Positions 40,651-49,577 of a stretch of 64,000 nt of DNA are shown in pieces. The notes under the pieces were generated by a model that was not told the origin of the DNA, ran no database searches, and worked only from the letters and a program-made list of their open reading frames with translations. The DNA is from Rugamonas aquatica (GTDB lineage: Bacteria; Pseudomonadota; Gammaproteobacteria; Burkholderiales; Burkholderiaceae_D): contig NZ_WHUG01000008.1 in NCBI RefSeq assembly GCF_009380215.1, positions 186,001-250,000 on the forward strand. Direction: 5' to 3'. The position numbers and the translations under genes are program-made. The first letter of the stretch is position 1, and each line of letters starts with the position of its first letter.

Positions 40651-41205
40651 ATGACCGACCGTTTGGGAGCCATACCGTTTGCCGACATGAGCGCGGCGCA
40701 GCAGGTGGCCGCGCAAGCCGTGATCGACGGCCCGCGCGGGGCCTTGTACGGGCCGTTCGTGCCGCTGATCCGCAGCCCTGAACTGATGGCGGCGGCGCAG
40801 CGCATGGGCGAGTACCTGCGCTACCGCAGCGCCATCGGCACACGGCTGACGGAGCTGGCGATCCTGGTGACGGCGCGGCAGTGGAGCCAGCAGGTGGAAT
40901 GGGCGATCCACGAGCCGATCGCCCGTCAGTACGGCATCGCGGACGAAGTGATCGCAGCGGTGGCGGCGCGGCGCCGGCCTGAGAACATGGTGGACGACGA
41001 GGCGCTGGTGCACGACTTCTGCTTGCAGCTGCATCAACTGCAGCGGGTCGACGACGCCACCTACGCGGCGGCGCTGGCGGCCTTCGGCGAGCACGGCGTG
41101 GTCGACCTGATGGGCATCAACGGCTACTACACCTTCCTGGCGATGGTGATGAACGCGGCGCAGACGGCGGTGCCGGCGTCGCCGGCCGTGCCGCTGCCGG
41201 AATGA
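40651..41205 (+). CDS. Carboxymuconolactone decarboxylase family protein
   Basis: A 184-residue all-helical protein of the CMD family. The central block SAIGTRLTELAILVTARQWSQQVEWAIHEPIARQYG contains the E..H arrangement of gamma-carboxymuconolactone decarboxylase, and lacks the CxxC of the AhpD branch. A role in peroxide reduction is therefore unlikely; decarboxylation or an isomerase-like reaction is possible. I used the ATG at 40651, nine bases after an AAAGGG ribosome site; in-frame starts at 40642 and 40633 also exist. Its stop overlaps the start of the next gene, a serine hydrolase. Confidence 0.82.
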   Translation: MTDRLGAIPFADMSAAQQVAAQAVIDGPRGALYGPFVPLIRSPELMAAAQRMGEYLRYRSAIGTRLTELAILVTARQWSQQVEWAIHEPIARQYGIADEVIAAVAARRRPENMVDDEALVHDFCLQLHQLQRVDDATYAAALAAFGEHGVVDLMGINGYYTFLAMVMNAAQTAVPASPAVPLPE

Positions 41206-42224
41206 CGATGGAGAGCAATCGGATGGACCCATTGAGCGACTATTTTCTGCGGCAGCAGGCGGCGCTGCCGGCCGACGGGCCGGGCTTCAGCGCGGTGGTG
41301 CTGCGCGATGGCGAGGTGACGTTCGAGCTGCATCACGGGCTGGCGTCGCTGGAGCTGGCGGTGCCTCTGTCGGCGCGTTCGGCATACTACCTGGCGTCGG
41401 AGTCCAAGCAGTTCACGGCGGCGGCGGTGCTGGCGCTGGTGCGCGCCGGGAAGATCGGGTTGGACGACGATGTCTGCGCGCTGCTGCCGGAGCTGGCCGA
41501 ATTCGAGCAGCCGTTCGCCTTGCGCAGCCTGCTCAATCACAGCAGCGGCATACCGGACTACTTCCAGTTCCTGCGCTGCCAGCCGGGCCGGCACGAGGCG
41601 GACTATTTCAACAACGCCGACATCCTGCGCGTCATCGCGCGCATGGACACGGTCGAACGCGGTGCGGGCCACCGCTACAGCAACAGCAATTACATCCTGC
41701 TGGCGGCGCTGGTCGAGCGCCTGAGCGGCATGCCGGCCGCGCGCTTCCTGCGCGAGACGCTGCTGCTGCCGCTGGGGATTACGCGCATGGGCTTCGACGA
41801 CGACCGCCAGAATGTGCTGCCGCACCGGGTCTTCAGCTACGAGGTGGATGCGGCGCGGCCGGGCGGCTACCGTCAGCATCTGGGCAACGCCAACACGGTG
41901 GGCGACGGCGGCGTGTATGCCAGCACGCAGGAGCTGGTGCAGTGGGAGCGCGAATGGCACCGCCAGTGGGCGCAGCCGGACAGCCTGCTGCAAGCGATGC
42001 TGCAACCGTCACCGCTGGAAGACGGCACTGTGCCGGACTACCGCTTCGGGCTGGAATGGGTGCAGCGCCAGGGACACGACGTGGTGTTCCATGGCGGCTG
42101 CCTGTGGGGCTTCAATACGCTGATTGTGCGCCTGCCGCAGCGGCGCATGTCGGTGATCCAGCTGGCCAATTCGGATGCCACGCAGCCGGATATGGAGCAG
42201 TTGGTCGCGGCGGCTCTGGCCTAG
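41202..42224 (+). CDS. Serine hydrolase of the beta-lactamase/class C family
   Basis: The protein has the penicillin-binding fold of class C beta-lactamases and esterases. The nucleophile is in the SxxK motif SESKQ (near residue 65) and the YxN motif is in HRYSNSNYILL. There is no signal peptide, so it acts in the cytoplasm, which argues against a resistance enzyme. The ATG at 41202 overlaps the preceding stop by ATGA; a downstream ATG at 41223 has a better GGAGAG ribosome site and would lose seven residues. The stop TAG shares CTAG with the convergent esterase. The substrate is unknown. Confidence 0.83.
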   Translation: MTMESNRMDPLSDYFLRQQAALPADGPGFSAVVLRDGEVTFELHHGLASLELAVPLSARSAYYLASESKQFTAAAVLALVRAGKIGLDDDVCALLPELAEFEQPFALRSLLNHSSGIPDYFQFLRCQPGRHEADYFNNADILRVIARMDTVERGAGHRYSNSNYILLAALVERLSGMPAARFLRETLLLPLGITRMGFDDDRQNVLPHRVFSYEVDAARPGGYRQHLGNANTVGDGGVYASTQELVQWEREWHRQWAQPDSLLQAMLQPSPLEDGTVPDYRFGLEWVQRQGHDVVFHGGCLWGFNTLIVRLPQRRMSVIQLANSDATQPDMEQLVAAALA

Positions 42225-42889
42225 GCCAGTACTTTTTTCAGCCAGGCGCTGATGTGGACGACTTCTTCCTGGCACAGCGAGTGCTGCATCGGGTAGTCGT
42301 GCCATTCGACGCTGTAGCCCAGTTGCTTGAGCAGGTCGCGCGACTGTTCGGCGCGGGCCACCGGAATCACCGGATCCATGCGGCCGTGCACCATGAAGAT
42401 CGGCGTGGCCAGGCTGGCCGGCGTGTGTTCGGCCGCGGCCTTGTCGGCGATCGGCACGTAGCCGGACAGGCACATCAGGCCTGCCAGCTTTTCCTGCTGG
42501 CGCAAGCCGGTTTGCAGCGTCATCGCGCAACCCTGCGAGAAGCCGGCCAGGATGATGCGCTCGGCCGGGATGCCGCGTGCTTTCTCGCGCTCGATCAGCG
42601 CTTCCACCTTGGCTTGCGAGGCGCGCAGGCCCGCTTCGTCTTCCTGGCGACCGAGGTCGGTGGCGACGATGTCGTACCAGGCGCGCATCACATAGCCACC
42701 GTTGATGGTCACGGGCATGGTGTCGGCGTTGGGGAACACGAAGCGGATCGCCGGCAGGCCGCGCAGGTCCAGCTCGTGCAGCATGGGCACGAAGTCGTTG
42801 GCGTCGGCGCCCAGGCCGTGCATCCAGATGATGGCCACGCTCGGGTTGGCGCCGGTTTCTTTTTCGATGGTTTGCAACAGGGTGCTCAT
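42221..42889 (-). CDS. Carboxylesterase/phospholipase of the alpha/beta hydrolase fold
   Basis: A 222-residue carboxylesterase. The nucleophile elbow is GFSQG (in IILAGFSQGCAMTL), with the oxyanion region at HGLGADANDF, the aspartate near GRMDPVIPV, and the histidine in YPMQHSLCQEE. The arrangement fits the small carboxylesterase / acyl-protein thioesterase-like family (YpfH/EstB types). It is cytoplasmic. On the same strand, mogA ends nine bases upstream of its start, so mogA and the esterase may be co-transcribed with darP first. Confidence 0.88.
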   Translation of the reverse strand: MSTLLQTIEKETGANPSVAIIWMHGLGADANDFVPMLHELDLRGLPAIRFVFPNADTMPVTINGGYVMRAWYDIVATDLGRQEDEAGLRASQAKVEALIEREKARGIPAERIILAGFSQGCAMTLQTGLRQQEKLAGLMCLSGYVPIADKAAAEHTPASLATPIFMVHGRMDPVIPVARAEQSRDLLKQLGYSVEWHDYPMQHSLCQEEVVHISAWLKKVLA

Positions 42890-42897
42890 GGGCGTCC

Positions 42898-43506
42898 TCA
42901 GGGTTGGGGGCGTAGCGCGGATTTGGGGCGGAAGGCCTTGCACACGGCCGGGTCGGTTTCCATGTAGGGACCGCCGATCAGGTCGACGCAATACGGCACG
43001 GCGGCGAAGATGCCGCCCACCAGCGTGGCGCCGTCGGCGTCCTTCAGGCCGCCCAGCGTTTCGGCGATGGCCTTGGGCTGGCCCGGCAGGTTCAGGATCA
43101 GCGCCGAGTGGTCGGCGATTTCGCGCAGCACGGCGGTCTGGCGCGACAGGATGGCGGTCGGCACGAAGTGCAGGCTGATCTGGCGCATCTGTTCGCCGAA
43201 ACCGGGCATTTCGCGGGTGCCGACGGCGATGGTCGCCTCCGGCGTGACATCGCGCCGGGCCGGGCCGGTGCCGCCGGTGGTCAGCACCAGGTGGCAGCGG
43301 GCGGTGTCGACCAGCTCGGTCAGGGTGGCTTCGATCTGTGCCCGGTCGTCGGCGATCAGGCGGGTTTCAAGGCGATAGGGGGTGGTCAGGGCGCGCGCCA
43401 GCCAGTCCTGCAGGGCGGGTACGCCCAGGTCCTGGTAGACGCCGCCGCTGGCGCGGTCCGAGACCGACACCAGGCCGATGACCAGCGTGTCGCTGTTACT
43501 CGTCAT
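42898..43506 (-). CDS. mogA: Molybdopterin adenylyltransferase MogA
   Basis: MogA adenylates molybdopterin before molybdenum insertion, in molybdenum cofactor synthesis. The 202-residue protein has the MoCF-domain motif LVLTTGGTGPARRDVTPEAT and NLPGQPKAIAETL near the C-terminal third. Length and the opening IGLVSVSDRASGGVY fit MogA rather than the shorter MoaB. The start at 43506 overlaps the end of darP by 11 bases, so the two are translationally linked in the order darP-mogA-esterase. No other molybdenum cofactor gene is in the window. Confidence 0.9.
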   Translation of the reverse strand: MTSNSDTLVIGLVSVSDRASGGVYQDLGVPALQDWLARALTTPYRLETRLIADDRAQIEATLTELVDTARCHLVLTTGGTGPARRDVTPEATIAVGTREMPGFGEQMRQISLHFVPTAILSRQTAVLREIADHSALILNLPGQPKAIAETLGGLKDADGATLVGGIFAAVPYCVDLIGGPYMETDPAVCKAFRPKSALRPQP

Positions 43507-44104
43507 CGGACTCGCTGTCTTCGTCTTGCTCGTCGCCGTCGGCGGCCGGCTTGTTCTTCTTGGCGTCGACCTGCTTGAGGATCTGGAAGATCTCGCGGTA
43601 AGCCTTAGGCGGCTTGTTCTCGGCCTGTTCCTTGCGGGCGTTGCGGATCAGGGTGCGCAGCTGCTGCACGTCCAGTTCCGGGTTTTCTTCCAGCAGGGTG
43701 GTCAGGGCCTTGTCGTCGGTCAGCAGCTTGTCGCGGCGACGCTCCAGCGCATGCATGGCGGCCGTTTCCGACTTGGAAGCGCCTTTCCAGCTGTCGATGG
43801 TCTTCTGGATCACGGCCACTTCGGCCTCGTCGAGGGTACGCATCTTCTTGCCGACGAATTGCATCTGGCGGCGGCGGCCCTCGTGGTTGGTGATGCTCTG
43901 GCAGGCGAGGATGGCGTCCATCACGTCTTCCGGCATCGGCACGCGCTTGACGCGGTCGCGCGGCGCCTCGACCAGGGTCTCGCCCATTTTCTGCAGGGCG
44001 TCGGACTGGCGTTTGAGCTCGGTTTTAGACGGGCGCTCGTACTCTTGTTCGAATTCGGTGGAACTGAAGCCGACGCCGCCGCTGCCGCGATTGGGATTTA
44101 CCAT
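43496..44104 (-). CDS. darP: DarP/YjgA, 50S ribosomal subunit assembly factor
   Basis: A 202-residue protein of the YjgA/DarP family, which associates with late 50S ribosome assembly in E. coli. The conserved core is visible in SKTELKRQSDALQKMGETLVE, LACQSITNHEGRRRQMQFVGKKMR and DPELDVQQLRTLIRN-like ENPELDVQQLRTLIRNARKE. The C-terminus is acidic (DGDEQDEDSESDDE). It is divergent from pmbA, the arrangement seen in many proteobacteria, which supports both calls. It overlaps mogA by 11 bases at its 3' end. Confidence 0.93.
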   Translation of the reverse strand: MVNPNRGSGGVGFSSTEFEQEYERPSKTELKRQSDALQKMGETLVEAPRDRVKRVPMPEDVMDAILACQSITNHEGRRRQMQFVGKKMRTLDEAEVAVIQKTIDSWKGASKSETAAMHALERRRDKLLTDDKALTTLLEENPELDVQQLRTLIRNARKEQAENKPPKAYREIFQILKQVDAKKNKPAADGDEQDEDSESDDE

Positions 44105-44198
44105 AATATTAACTCTCTGTCAGGCGCGTGGCCGCACCTGTAAACTGTAAACGACTGCTATGATACCTGTTTTAGCGGCCACCCGAAGATTACAGCCC

Positions 44199-45551
44199 AT
44201 GAGCGATACCCATTTTACCCACACCCAGGACCAGTTGAAGCAGCTCGCACGCGATGTGCTGGCGTTCGCCAAGGAGCAGGGCGGCACCGATTGCGCCGTC
44301 GAAATCAGCGAAGGCAGCGGCCTGTCGGTGTCGGTACGCAAGAGCAAGATCGAGACCATCGAGCAAAACAAGGACAAGGGCATGGGGGTGACGGTGTTCA
44401 TCGGCCAGCGCCGCGGCAACGCCAGCACGTCGGACTTTTCGCCGGCCGCGCTGAAGGCGACCGTGGAAGCGGCCTACAACATCGCCCGCTTCACCTCGGA
44501 CGACGATTGCGCCGGCCTGGCCGACGCCGACCAGCTGGAACTGGCGCCACGCGACCTGCAACTGTTTTATCCGTGGGACATCAGCACCGCCGACGCGGTG
44601 GCGCTGGCCCAGCGCGCCGAGGCGGCCGGCTTCGAGGTCGACCCGCGCGTGACCAATTCCGAAGGCGCCGGCGTGCATGTGCAGCAGTCGCACTTCGTGT
44701 CGGCCAACTCGCGCGGCTTCATCGGCGGCTATCCGTACTCGCGCCACACGCTGTCGGTGGCCATGATCGCCGGCAAGGGTTCGAAGATGCAGCGCGACGA
44801 CTGGTACACCTCGGTGCGCGACGCCAAGAAGATGTCGTCGCCGGAAGCGATCGGGCGCTACGCCGCCGAGCGCGCGCTGGCCCGCCTGAACGCGCGCACC
44901 ATCGACACCCGCACCTGCCCGGTGCTGTTCGAAGCGCCGCTGGCGGCCGGCCTGCTGGGCGCCTTCGTGCAGGCGACCTCGGGCGGCGCGCTGTACCGCA
45001 AGTCCAGCTTCCTGCTCGATTCGCTGGGCAAGCAGGTGCTGCCGAAACATATACAGATCAAGGAAGACCCGCATGTGGTCGGCGGCGTCGGCTCGGCGCC
45101 GTTCGATGAAGAGGGCGTGCGCACCGTCAAGCGCGATGTGGTCAAGGATGGCGTGGTGCAGGGTTATTTCCTGTCGACCTATTCGGCCCGCAAGCTGGGC
45201 ATGAAGACCACCGGCAACGCCGGCGGCTCGCACAACCTGTCGCTGACGTCGTCGCTGACCAGGAAGGGCGACGACTTCGCCGCCATGCTGCGCAAGATGG
45301 GCACCGGCCTGCTGGTGACCGAGCTGATGGGCCAGGGCACCAACTATGTGACCGGCGATTACTCGCGCGGCGCGTCGGGCTACTGGGTCGAGAACGGCGT
45401 GATCCAGTATCCGGTGGAAGAGATCACCATCGCCGGCAATATGAAGGACATGCTGGCGCAGATCGTCGCCGTCGGCGCGGACGTGCTGGTGCGCGGCACC
45501 AAGCAGACCGGCTCCATCCTGATCGAGAACATGGTGGTGGCCGGCGGCTAA
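44199..45551 (+). CDS. pmbA: Metalloprotease PmbA (TldE)
   Basis: PmbA/TldE is the partner of TldD; together they process microcin B17 and act on unfolded peptides. PmbA itself carries no zinc site. The 450-residue protein opens MSDTHFTHTQDQLKQLA and has the family blocks IEQNKDKGMGVTVFIGQRRG, GLADADQLE and MGQGTNYVTGDYSRGASGYWVENG. The start at 44199 follows a TATGAT -10-like element at 44159. tldD is not in the window. A strong terminator follows. The neighbour relation to darP is as expected. Confidence 0.93.
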   Translation: MSDTHFTHTQDQLKQLARDVLAFAKEQGGTDCAVEISEGSGLSVSVRKSKIETIEQNKDKGMGVTVFIGQRRGNASTSDFSPAALKATVEAAYNIARFTSDDDCAGLADADQLELAPRDLQLFYPWDISTADAVALAQRAEAAGFEVDPRVTNSEGAGVHVQQSHFVSANSRGFIGGYPYSRHTLSVAMIAGKGSKMQRDDWYTSVRDAKKMSSPEAIGRYAAERALARLNARTIDTRTCPVLFEAPLAAGLLGAFVQATSGGALYRKSSFLLDSLGKQVLPKHIQIKEDPHVVGGVGSAPFDEEGVRTVKRDVVKDGVVQGYFLSTYSARKLGMKTTGNAGGSHNLSLTSSLTRKGDDFAAMLRKMGTGLLVTELMGQGTNYVTGDYSRGASGYWVENGVIQYPVEEITIAGNMKDMLAQIVAVGADVLVRGTKQTGSILIENMVVAGG

Positions 45552-45580
45552 GTCTTGCCGCGCTGCCGACCGCTACCGCA

Positions 45581-45606
45581 ACGGCCGCCTTAGGGCGGCC
45601 GTTTTT
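45581..45606 (+). terminator. Rho-independent terminator after pmbA
   Basis: ACGGCCGCC and GGCGGCCGT form a nine-base perfect stem around a four-base loop, followed by TTTTAT. It ends pmbA and overlaps the last bases of the convergent lipoprotein gene. Confidence 0.88.
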
Positions 45607-46771
45607 ATTTCAGCGTCAGTTTTTGCACGGCATTGTGCGACAGCAGCGCCAGGCTGGACGGCGTCAGCAAGGCGCCGGCGTAGAGGCCGTCCGTGCCGCT
45701 GAGCGTGACGCCGGTGGCATAGGTGCTGACTTGGCCGTTGCCATCGATTTTGCGGATGGCGTCGTTGGCGGTGTCGATCACGTAGAGGCTGCCGTCGGCG
45801 GCGCGCATCAGATCGGTGGGGCGGCCGGGAACGGCAGGCGTCGTGATGCCGACGCCAAAGTTCGGCGTGCCCTTGCCGAAGCGGGCCACGGCGCTGGCGC
45901 CATCGGCCGGTCCGGAGCTATCGGGCTGGCCCGCCAGCGTGGTGACCTGGCCACCCGGCGCATAGCGGCGCACGGCGTAGGCATCGAGGGCGTAGAGTGC
46001 GCCGTCAGCGCCGGCACGCAGGGCGCCGAGGCGGGCGAAGCGGGCTTTCGTTCCCAGCCCGTCCTTGGCGGCATGGGCGCAGAACTGATCGCCGTCGTGT
46101 TCGCCGGTAAGGTCGCAACCGCCGGCGACGGTGGTGACACGGCCATCGGCGCCAATCTGGCGCAGCGCCAGATCGCTCGCCGCGTACAGCGTTCCGTCGC
46201 TGGCGACGGCCAGGCCGGTAATCTTGCCGAAGGCGAAGGTCGCCGTGCCGGACGGGCCGTCGATGCCGCCTGGCGCCTTGCGGCTCCACGTGGCGGCGCG
46301 CATGACCGTGCTGACCTGGCGTTGCGGACTGATTTTGCGGATGGTCAGGCCGATCTGCTCGTTCTGGTCGGCGACGTAGAGATTGCCGGCGGCATCGAGC
46401 GCCAGCCAGCTTGGCCCGATGAAGCTGGCGTGGGCGGCGTCGCCGTCGGTGCTGTCGATGACATAGGGTTGGCCGGCATACACGCTGGTGACGCCCTGGG
46501 CGTTGATGGCCAGGATGACGCCGCGTTTTTGGTCGGACACGTACAGGTTGCCGGCGCCGTCGGCCACCATCGCGGCGGGTGCGTCAAACAAGGTGGTGCG
46601 ATCATTGGCCGCCGTGCTGGGCGTTCCGACGAAGTTTTGCAGCAGCGGCGCGGCTGGCGTTGGCGGCGTACCGGCGTTGCCTCCGCTCCCGCCACCACAA
46701 GCGCCTAGCAGGGCCAATGCCCAGACGGTGGTCAGTTGGCGGGAGTGTCGGAGCAAGTGGTGGGATCGCAT
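45605..46771 (-). CDS. NHL-repeat lipoprotein
   Basis: A 388-residue lipoprotein with lipobox LLGAC (Cys25) and a glycine-rich spacer. The rest is repeated NHL-type propeller blades such as AAMVADGAGNLYVSDQKRG, WLALDAAGNLYVADQNEQ and GLAVASDGTLYAASD. NHL propellers mediate binding rather than catalysis. The start at 46771 was chosen to place the lipobox correctly; the longer reading to 46801 is less suitable. It converges on pmbA across the terminator. Function is unknown. Confidence 0.82.
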   Translation of the reverse strand: MRSHHLLRHSRQLTTVWALALLGACGGGSGGNAGTPPTPAAPLLQNFVGTPSTAANDRTTLFDAPAAMVADGAGNLYVSDQKRGVILAINAQGVTSVYAGQPYVIDSTDGDAAHASFIGPSWLALDAAGNLYVADQNEQIGLTIRKISPQRQVSTVMRAATWSRKAPGGIDGPSGTATFAFGKITGLAVASDGTLYAASDLALRQIGADGRVTTVAGGCDLTGEHDGDQFCAHAAKDGLGTKARFARLGALRAGADGALYALDAYAVRRYAPGGQVTTLAGQPDSSGPADGASAVARFGKGTPNFGVGITTPAVPGRPTDLMRAADGSLYVIDTANDAIRKIDGNGQVSTYATGVTLSGTDGLYAGALLTPSSLALLSHNAVQKLTLK

Positions 46772-46844
46772 GTGTGTCGAGGTGTGGGGTTGATTATCCA
46801 ATCGTCAATGTTAGCATGTTGAGTATGTTTCTGGTTTCGTCCCC

Positions 46845-47957
46845 TTACTCAGCCCGACAGTGCGTGCTCGACGGCACTCCACACGCGATCAGGCGGCCGA
46901 CATCCGGGTTGGTGAGGTAGTTCTCGTGAGCGTAGTCGGGGCGCTCCAGCAGGCCGAAGTAGGTGGGCGCGTTGGAGACCAGGATGTTGTAGACGGCGAC
47001 GCCCTGGGCCGCATATTTTTCCGTCTGCAGCGTGTACGACAGCAGGTCGCTGGGATCGGTGAACGCCACCAGCGTCAGGCGCTGGTCGGCCGCCGTCGTT
47101 CCCTCGCGCGCCGAGCGCTGTTGCAGCAGCTGTTGCAGGCTGTCCGGCGCGGCGGGCGCCAGCAGCGACGTGGCGATCTGCTGGTCGGCCAGCGACAGCA
47201 GGGGAATCTGGTTGGACGCCATCATCAGCAGGCGCAGGCGGTCCACCGCCTGTTGCGCCACCAGCGCCGCGCGCGAGCCGGGCGCTTCCGCCGACATGCG
47301 CAGCAGGGTGTCGAACAGGATCTTGCTGCCCATGCTGTGCGAAATCACCACCAGCGGCACGTTGGGCGCGCTGTCGCCGTTGCCCAGCACTTGCAGGATG
47401 GCGTCGCGCATGCGGCGCTGCATGTCGTCGCGCGCCACGCCCTGGTAGACCAGCGCGTCGGACAGGCAGTCGTCGACCAGGCCATCCTTGAAGCGGGCGT
47501 TGAGGCTGGCGCGGGTGGGCGTGAACGGCGGCGCGCCGTCGCAGATGGACGATTTGTTGGTCTGGTCGTAGCACAGCTGGCGCTTGAGCTCGGTGGTCAG
47601 CGGCGACCAGATCAGCGCGTCGAAACGCAGCCGGCCGGCGGGTGTGTCGGCGGTGGACGAGACGATCTGCACCTGCGGGCCGACAGCGGCCTTGAGCGTG
47701 GCAGGGCTGGCGGCGGCGCCCAGCGATTGCATCAGCTGGCCCACCACCACGCCGGCCCAGCTGGCGTCGTGGGTGCAGATGCCGTGCACCAGCAGCACGT
47801 CGGCGGTCTTGCCGTTGGCGCGGGCGGCCAGGTCGATCAGGCCGGGGAAGGTGGTGCCCGCGTCCAGCATCTGCGGCGGGCGATAGGGCGTGCTACAGGC
47901 GCACAACATCAGCACAATCAGCAACAGTGCGCGGCGTATCCAAGTCAGGGTATGCAT
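46845..47957 (-). CDS. Alpha/beta-hydrolase lipoprotein
   Basis: A 370-residue lipoprotein (signal LLLIVLMLCAC, Cys21). The nucleophile elbow is VISHSMGS, preceded by a serine-hydrolase core (ADVLLVHGICTHDASWAGVV). It resembles the lipase/DUF900-like alpha/beta hydrolases found at the outer membrane. A role in lipid or ester turnover at the surface is plausible, but the substrate is not known. It is followed on the same strand by the NHL lipoprotein after a 73-base gap. Confidence 0.75.
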   Translation of the reverse strand: MHTLTWIRRALLLIVLMLCACSTPYRPPQMLDAGTTFPGLIDLAARANGKTADVLLVHGICTHDASWAGVVVGQLMQSLGAAASPATLKAAVGPQVQIVSSTADTPAGRLRFDALIWSPLTTELKRQLCYDQTNKSSICDGAPPFTPTRASLNARFKDGLVDDCLSDALVYQGVARDDMQRRMRDAILQVLGNGDSAPNVPLVVISHSMGSKILFDTLLRMSAEAPGSRAALVAQQAVDRLRLLMMASNQIPLLSLADQQIATSLLAPAAPDSLQQLLQQRSAREGTTAADQRLTLVAFTDPSDLLSYTLQTEKYAAQGVAVYNILVSNAPTYFGLLERPDYAHENYLTNPDVGRLIACGVPSSTHCRAE

Positions 47958-48009
47958 GCTGAACCTCCGGAAGCGGCGCGTGGGTGCGCCGGTGAGGTCC
48001 AGTGTATTT

Positions 48010-48045
48010 TTCCCTGCGGCGGCGATATTGTCGCGCCGCAGGGAA
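48010..48045. terminator. Long hairpin downstream of the M14 gene
   Basis: TTCCCTGCGGCG and CGCCGCAGGGAA are perfect 12-base arms around a 12-base loop, ten bases past the M14 stop. An inner CGA/TCG pair may extend the stem. There is no T run on the exit side for the minus strand, so terminator activity is likely but not certain. Confidence 0.5.
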
Positions 48046-48054
48046 GGGTTCAGC

Positions 48055-49185
48055 TTATTGCTGTGCCAGCAGCGATTGCAGAACTGGCTGCAACACCGCC
48101 TTGCCCAGCTCGGCGCTGCGGGCGCCGTTCCAGCCGGTGTCCGGGTCCGGATCGTTGGCGTTGTCCTTGAACGGCATCTCCAGCGTCAGCGACAGGCAGC
48201 CGAAGGCGTGGGTGATGTGCGGCGAGCCCATGGTCAGGGTTTCGTCGGTGTACGGCGTTTCGCCGTAGCCGTAGTCATCCTGGAAGTCCGGGCTGGCGAT
48301 CAGGAAATTGTCGATGAAGTATTGCTGCGCTTCTTCCTGGTCCGGCGTGAAGGTCGGCAGCGATTCGCTGCCTGCCACGAACACGTACGGCAAGCCTTCG
48401 TCGCCGTGGATGTCCAGGCACAGATCGCAGCCGATTTCCAGCATCTTGTTCTTGACCAGGAACACTTCCGGGCTGCGTTCCATGGTTGGGTTCAGCCACT
48501 CGCGGTTCAGGTTGGCGCCGGCGGCGTTGGTGCGCAGGTTGCCGCGTACCGAGCCGTCCGGGTTCATGTTCGGCACGACGTAGAACACGGCTTCCTTCAG
48601 GCACTGGCGGCCGAAGGGATTGGCCGGGTCCAGCAGCGCTTCGACCATGCCTTCAACAAACCATTCGGCCATCGTCTCGCCCGGGTGCTGGCGGGCGATG
48701 ACCCAGACTTTCTGTTCCGCTTCAGGATCGCCGATGACCAGCATGTTCAGGTCGCGGCCATCGATGGTATTGCCCAGGTCGACCAGCTTGACCAGCGGCG
48801 ACAGTTGAGCGTTGTCCAGCAGCGACAGGTGGCGTTCCCACGAGTACGGCTCGAAATAGGCGTAGTAGACGCTGTCGTATTCCGGCGTGTGGTTGATGGT
48901 CATCACCTTGCCGTCATAGGTGGTCGGCACGCGGAACCAGTTGTCGCGGTCGTAGCTGGCGACGGCCTGGTAGTCTTTCCAGCCATCCGGATAGGCGGCG
49001 GTGCCGGCGTTGAGGAAGCGCAGCGCCAGCGGCGTGCCTTGCGCGCCCTGGACGCGGAAGTAAAACCATTGGGTGATGTCGGCGTGCGAGTCCTTACGGA
49101 TGTTCAGGTCGATGGCGGCCGGATCGTCGGCACGCAAGACCTCGATGGCACCGGCGTCGAATTGCTGGCTGATTTTGATAGACAT
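48055..49185 (-). CDS. M14-family zinc carboxypeptidase, cytosolic Nna1-like
   Basis: A 376-residue carboxypeptidase of the M14 family. The N-terminal beta domain (about 1-120) and the zinc motif HPGET in VIARQHPGETMAEWFVEGM, the residues NPDGSVRGNLRTNAAGANLNREW, and CLDIHGDEG are characteristic of the cytosolic Nna1/CCP-like branch that removes C-terminal residues from proteins. The start at 49185 was chosen over a 96-residue upstream extension with no family character. It is monocistronic and followed by a long hairpin. In bacteria the target is unknown. Confidence 0.9.
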   Translation of the reverse strand: MSIKISQQFDAGAIEVLRADDPAAIDLNIRKDSHADITQWFYFRVQGAQGTPLALRFLNAGTAAYPDGWKDYQAVASYDRDNWFRVPTTYDGKVMTINHTPEYDSVYYAYFEPYSWERHLSLLDNAQLSPLVKLVDLGNTIDGRDLNMLVIGDPEAEQKVWVIARQHPGETMAEWFVEGMVEALLDPANPFGRQCLKEAVFYVVPNMNPDGSVRGNLRTNAAGANLNREWLNPTMERSPEVFLVKNKMLEIGCDLCLDIHGDEGLPYVFVAGSESLPTFTPDQEEAQQYFIDNFLIASPDFQDDYGYGETPYTDETLTMGSPHITHAFGCLSLTLEMPFKDNANDPDPDTGWNGARSAELGKAVLQPVLQSLLAQQ

Positions 49186-49337
49186 GGCGGAATCCCGGTA
49201 AATTCTATGTGAGAAGTTGGTGTGCACTTGTGGCGCAGTGCCGACATGATACAGGCTCGCGGCCAGCCTGCGCCAGCGCAATGCCCGCCATGCCGGCTTT
49301 GCTAAGTTGAGGAGGCTGCCGCAGGAGTACAATCCCC

Positions 49338-49577
49338 ATGACCCCCACGCTGTTTCGCCAGGCCGGCTTTCGGTACTTCTTTTTCTCGCGCGAGGAAACC
49401 CGGATGCACGTTCACGTGTCTCACCCGGATGGCACGGCGAAATTCTGGCTGGAGCCGGAGGTCGCGCTGGCATGGCACACAGGCTTGTCCGCGCAACAGC
49501 TGCATACGGCGGCTCGCTTCGTCGCCGCGCACCAACAGGAGATGCAAAATGTCTGGCGCACCTATTTCACGCGTTGA
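49338..49577 (+). CDS. DUF4160 protein
   Basis: A 79-residue protein of the DUF4160 family, marked by FFFSREETRMHVHVSHPDGTAKFWLEP. It overlaps the following DUF2442 gene by 29 bases in a different frame. DUF4160 and DUF2442 genes are often adjacent and have been discussed as a toxin-antitoxin-like pair; direct evidence is lacking to my knowledge. The GC-rich sequence shows no foreign base composition. A weak ribosome site precedes the ATG. Confidence 0.82.
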   Translation: MTPTLFRQAGFRYFFFSREETRMHVHVSHPDGTAKFWLEPEVALAWHTGLSAQQLHTAARFVAAHQQEMQNVWRTYFTR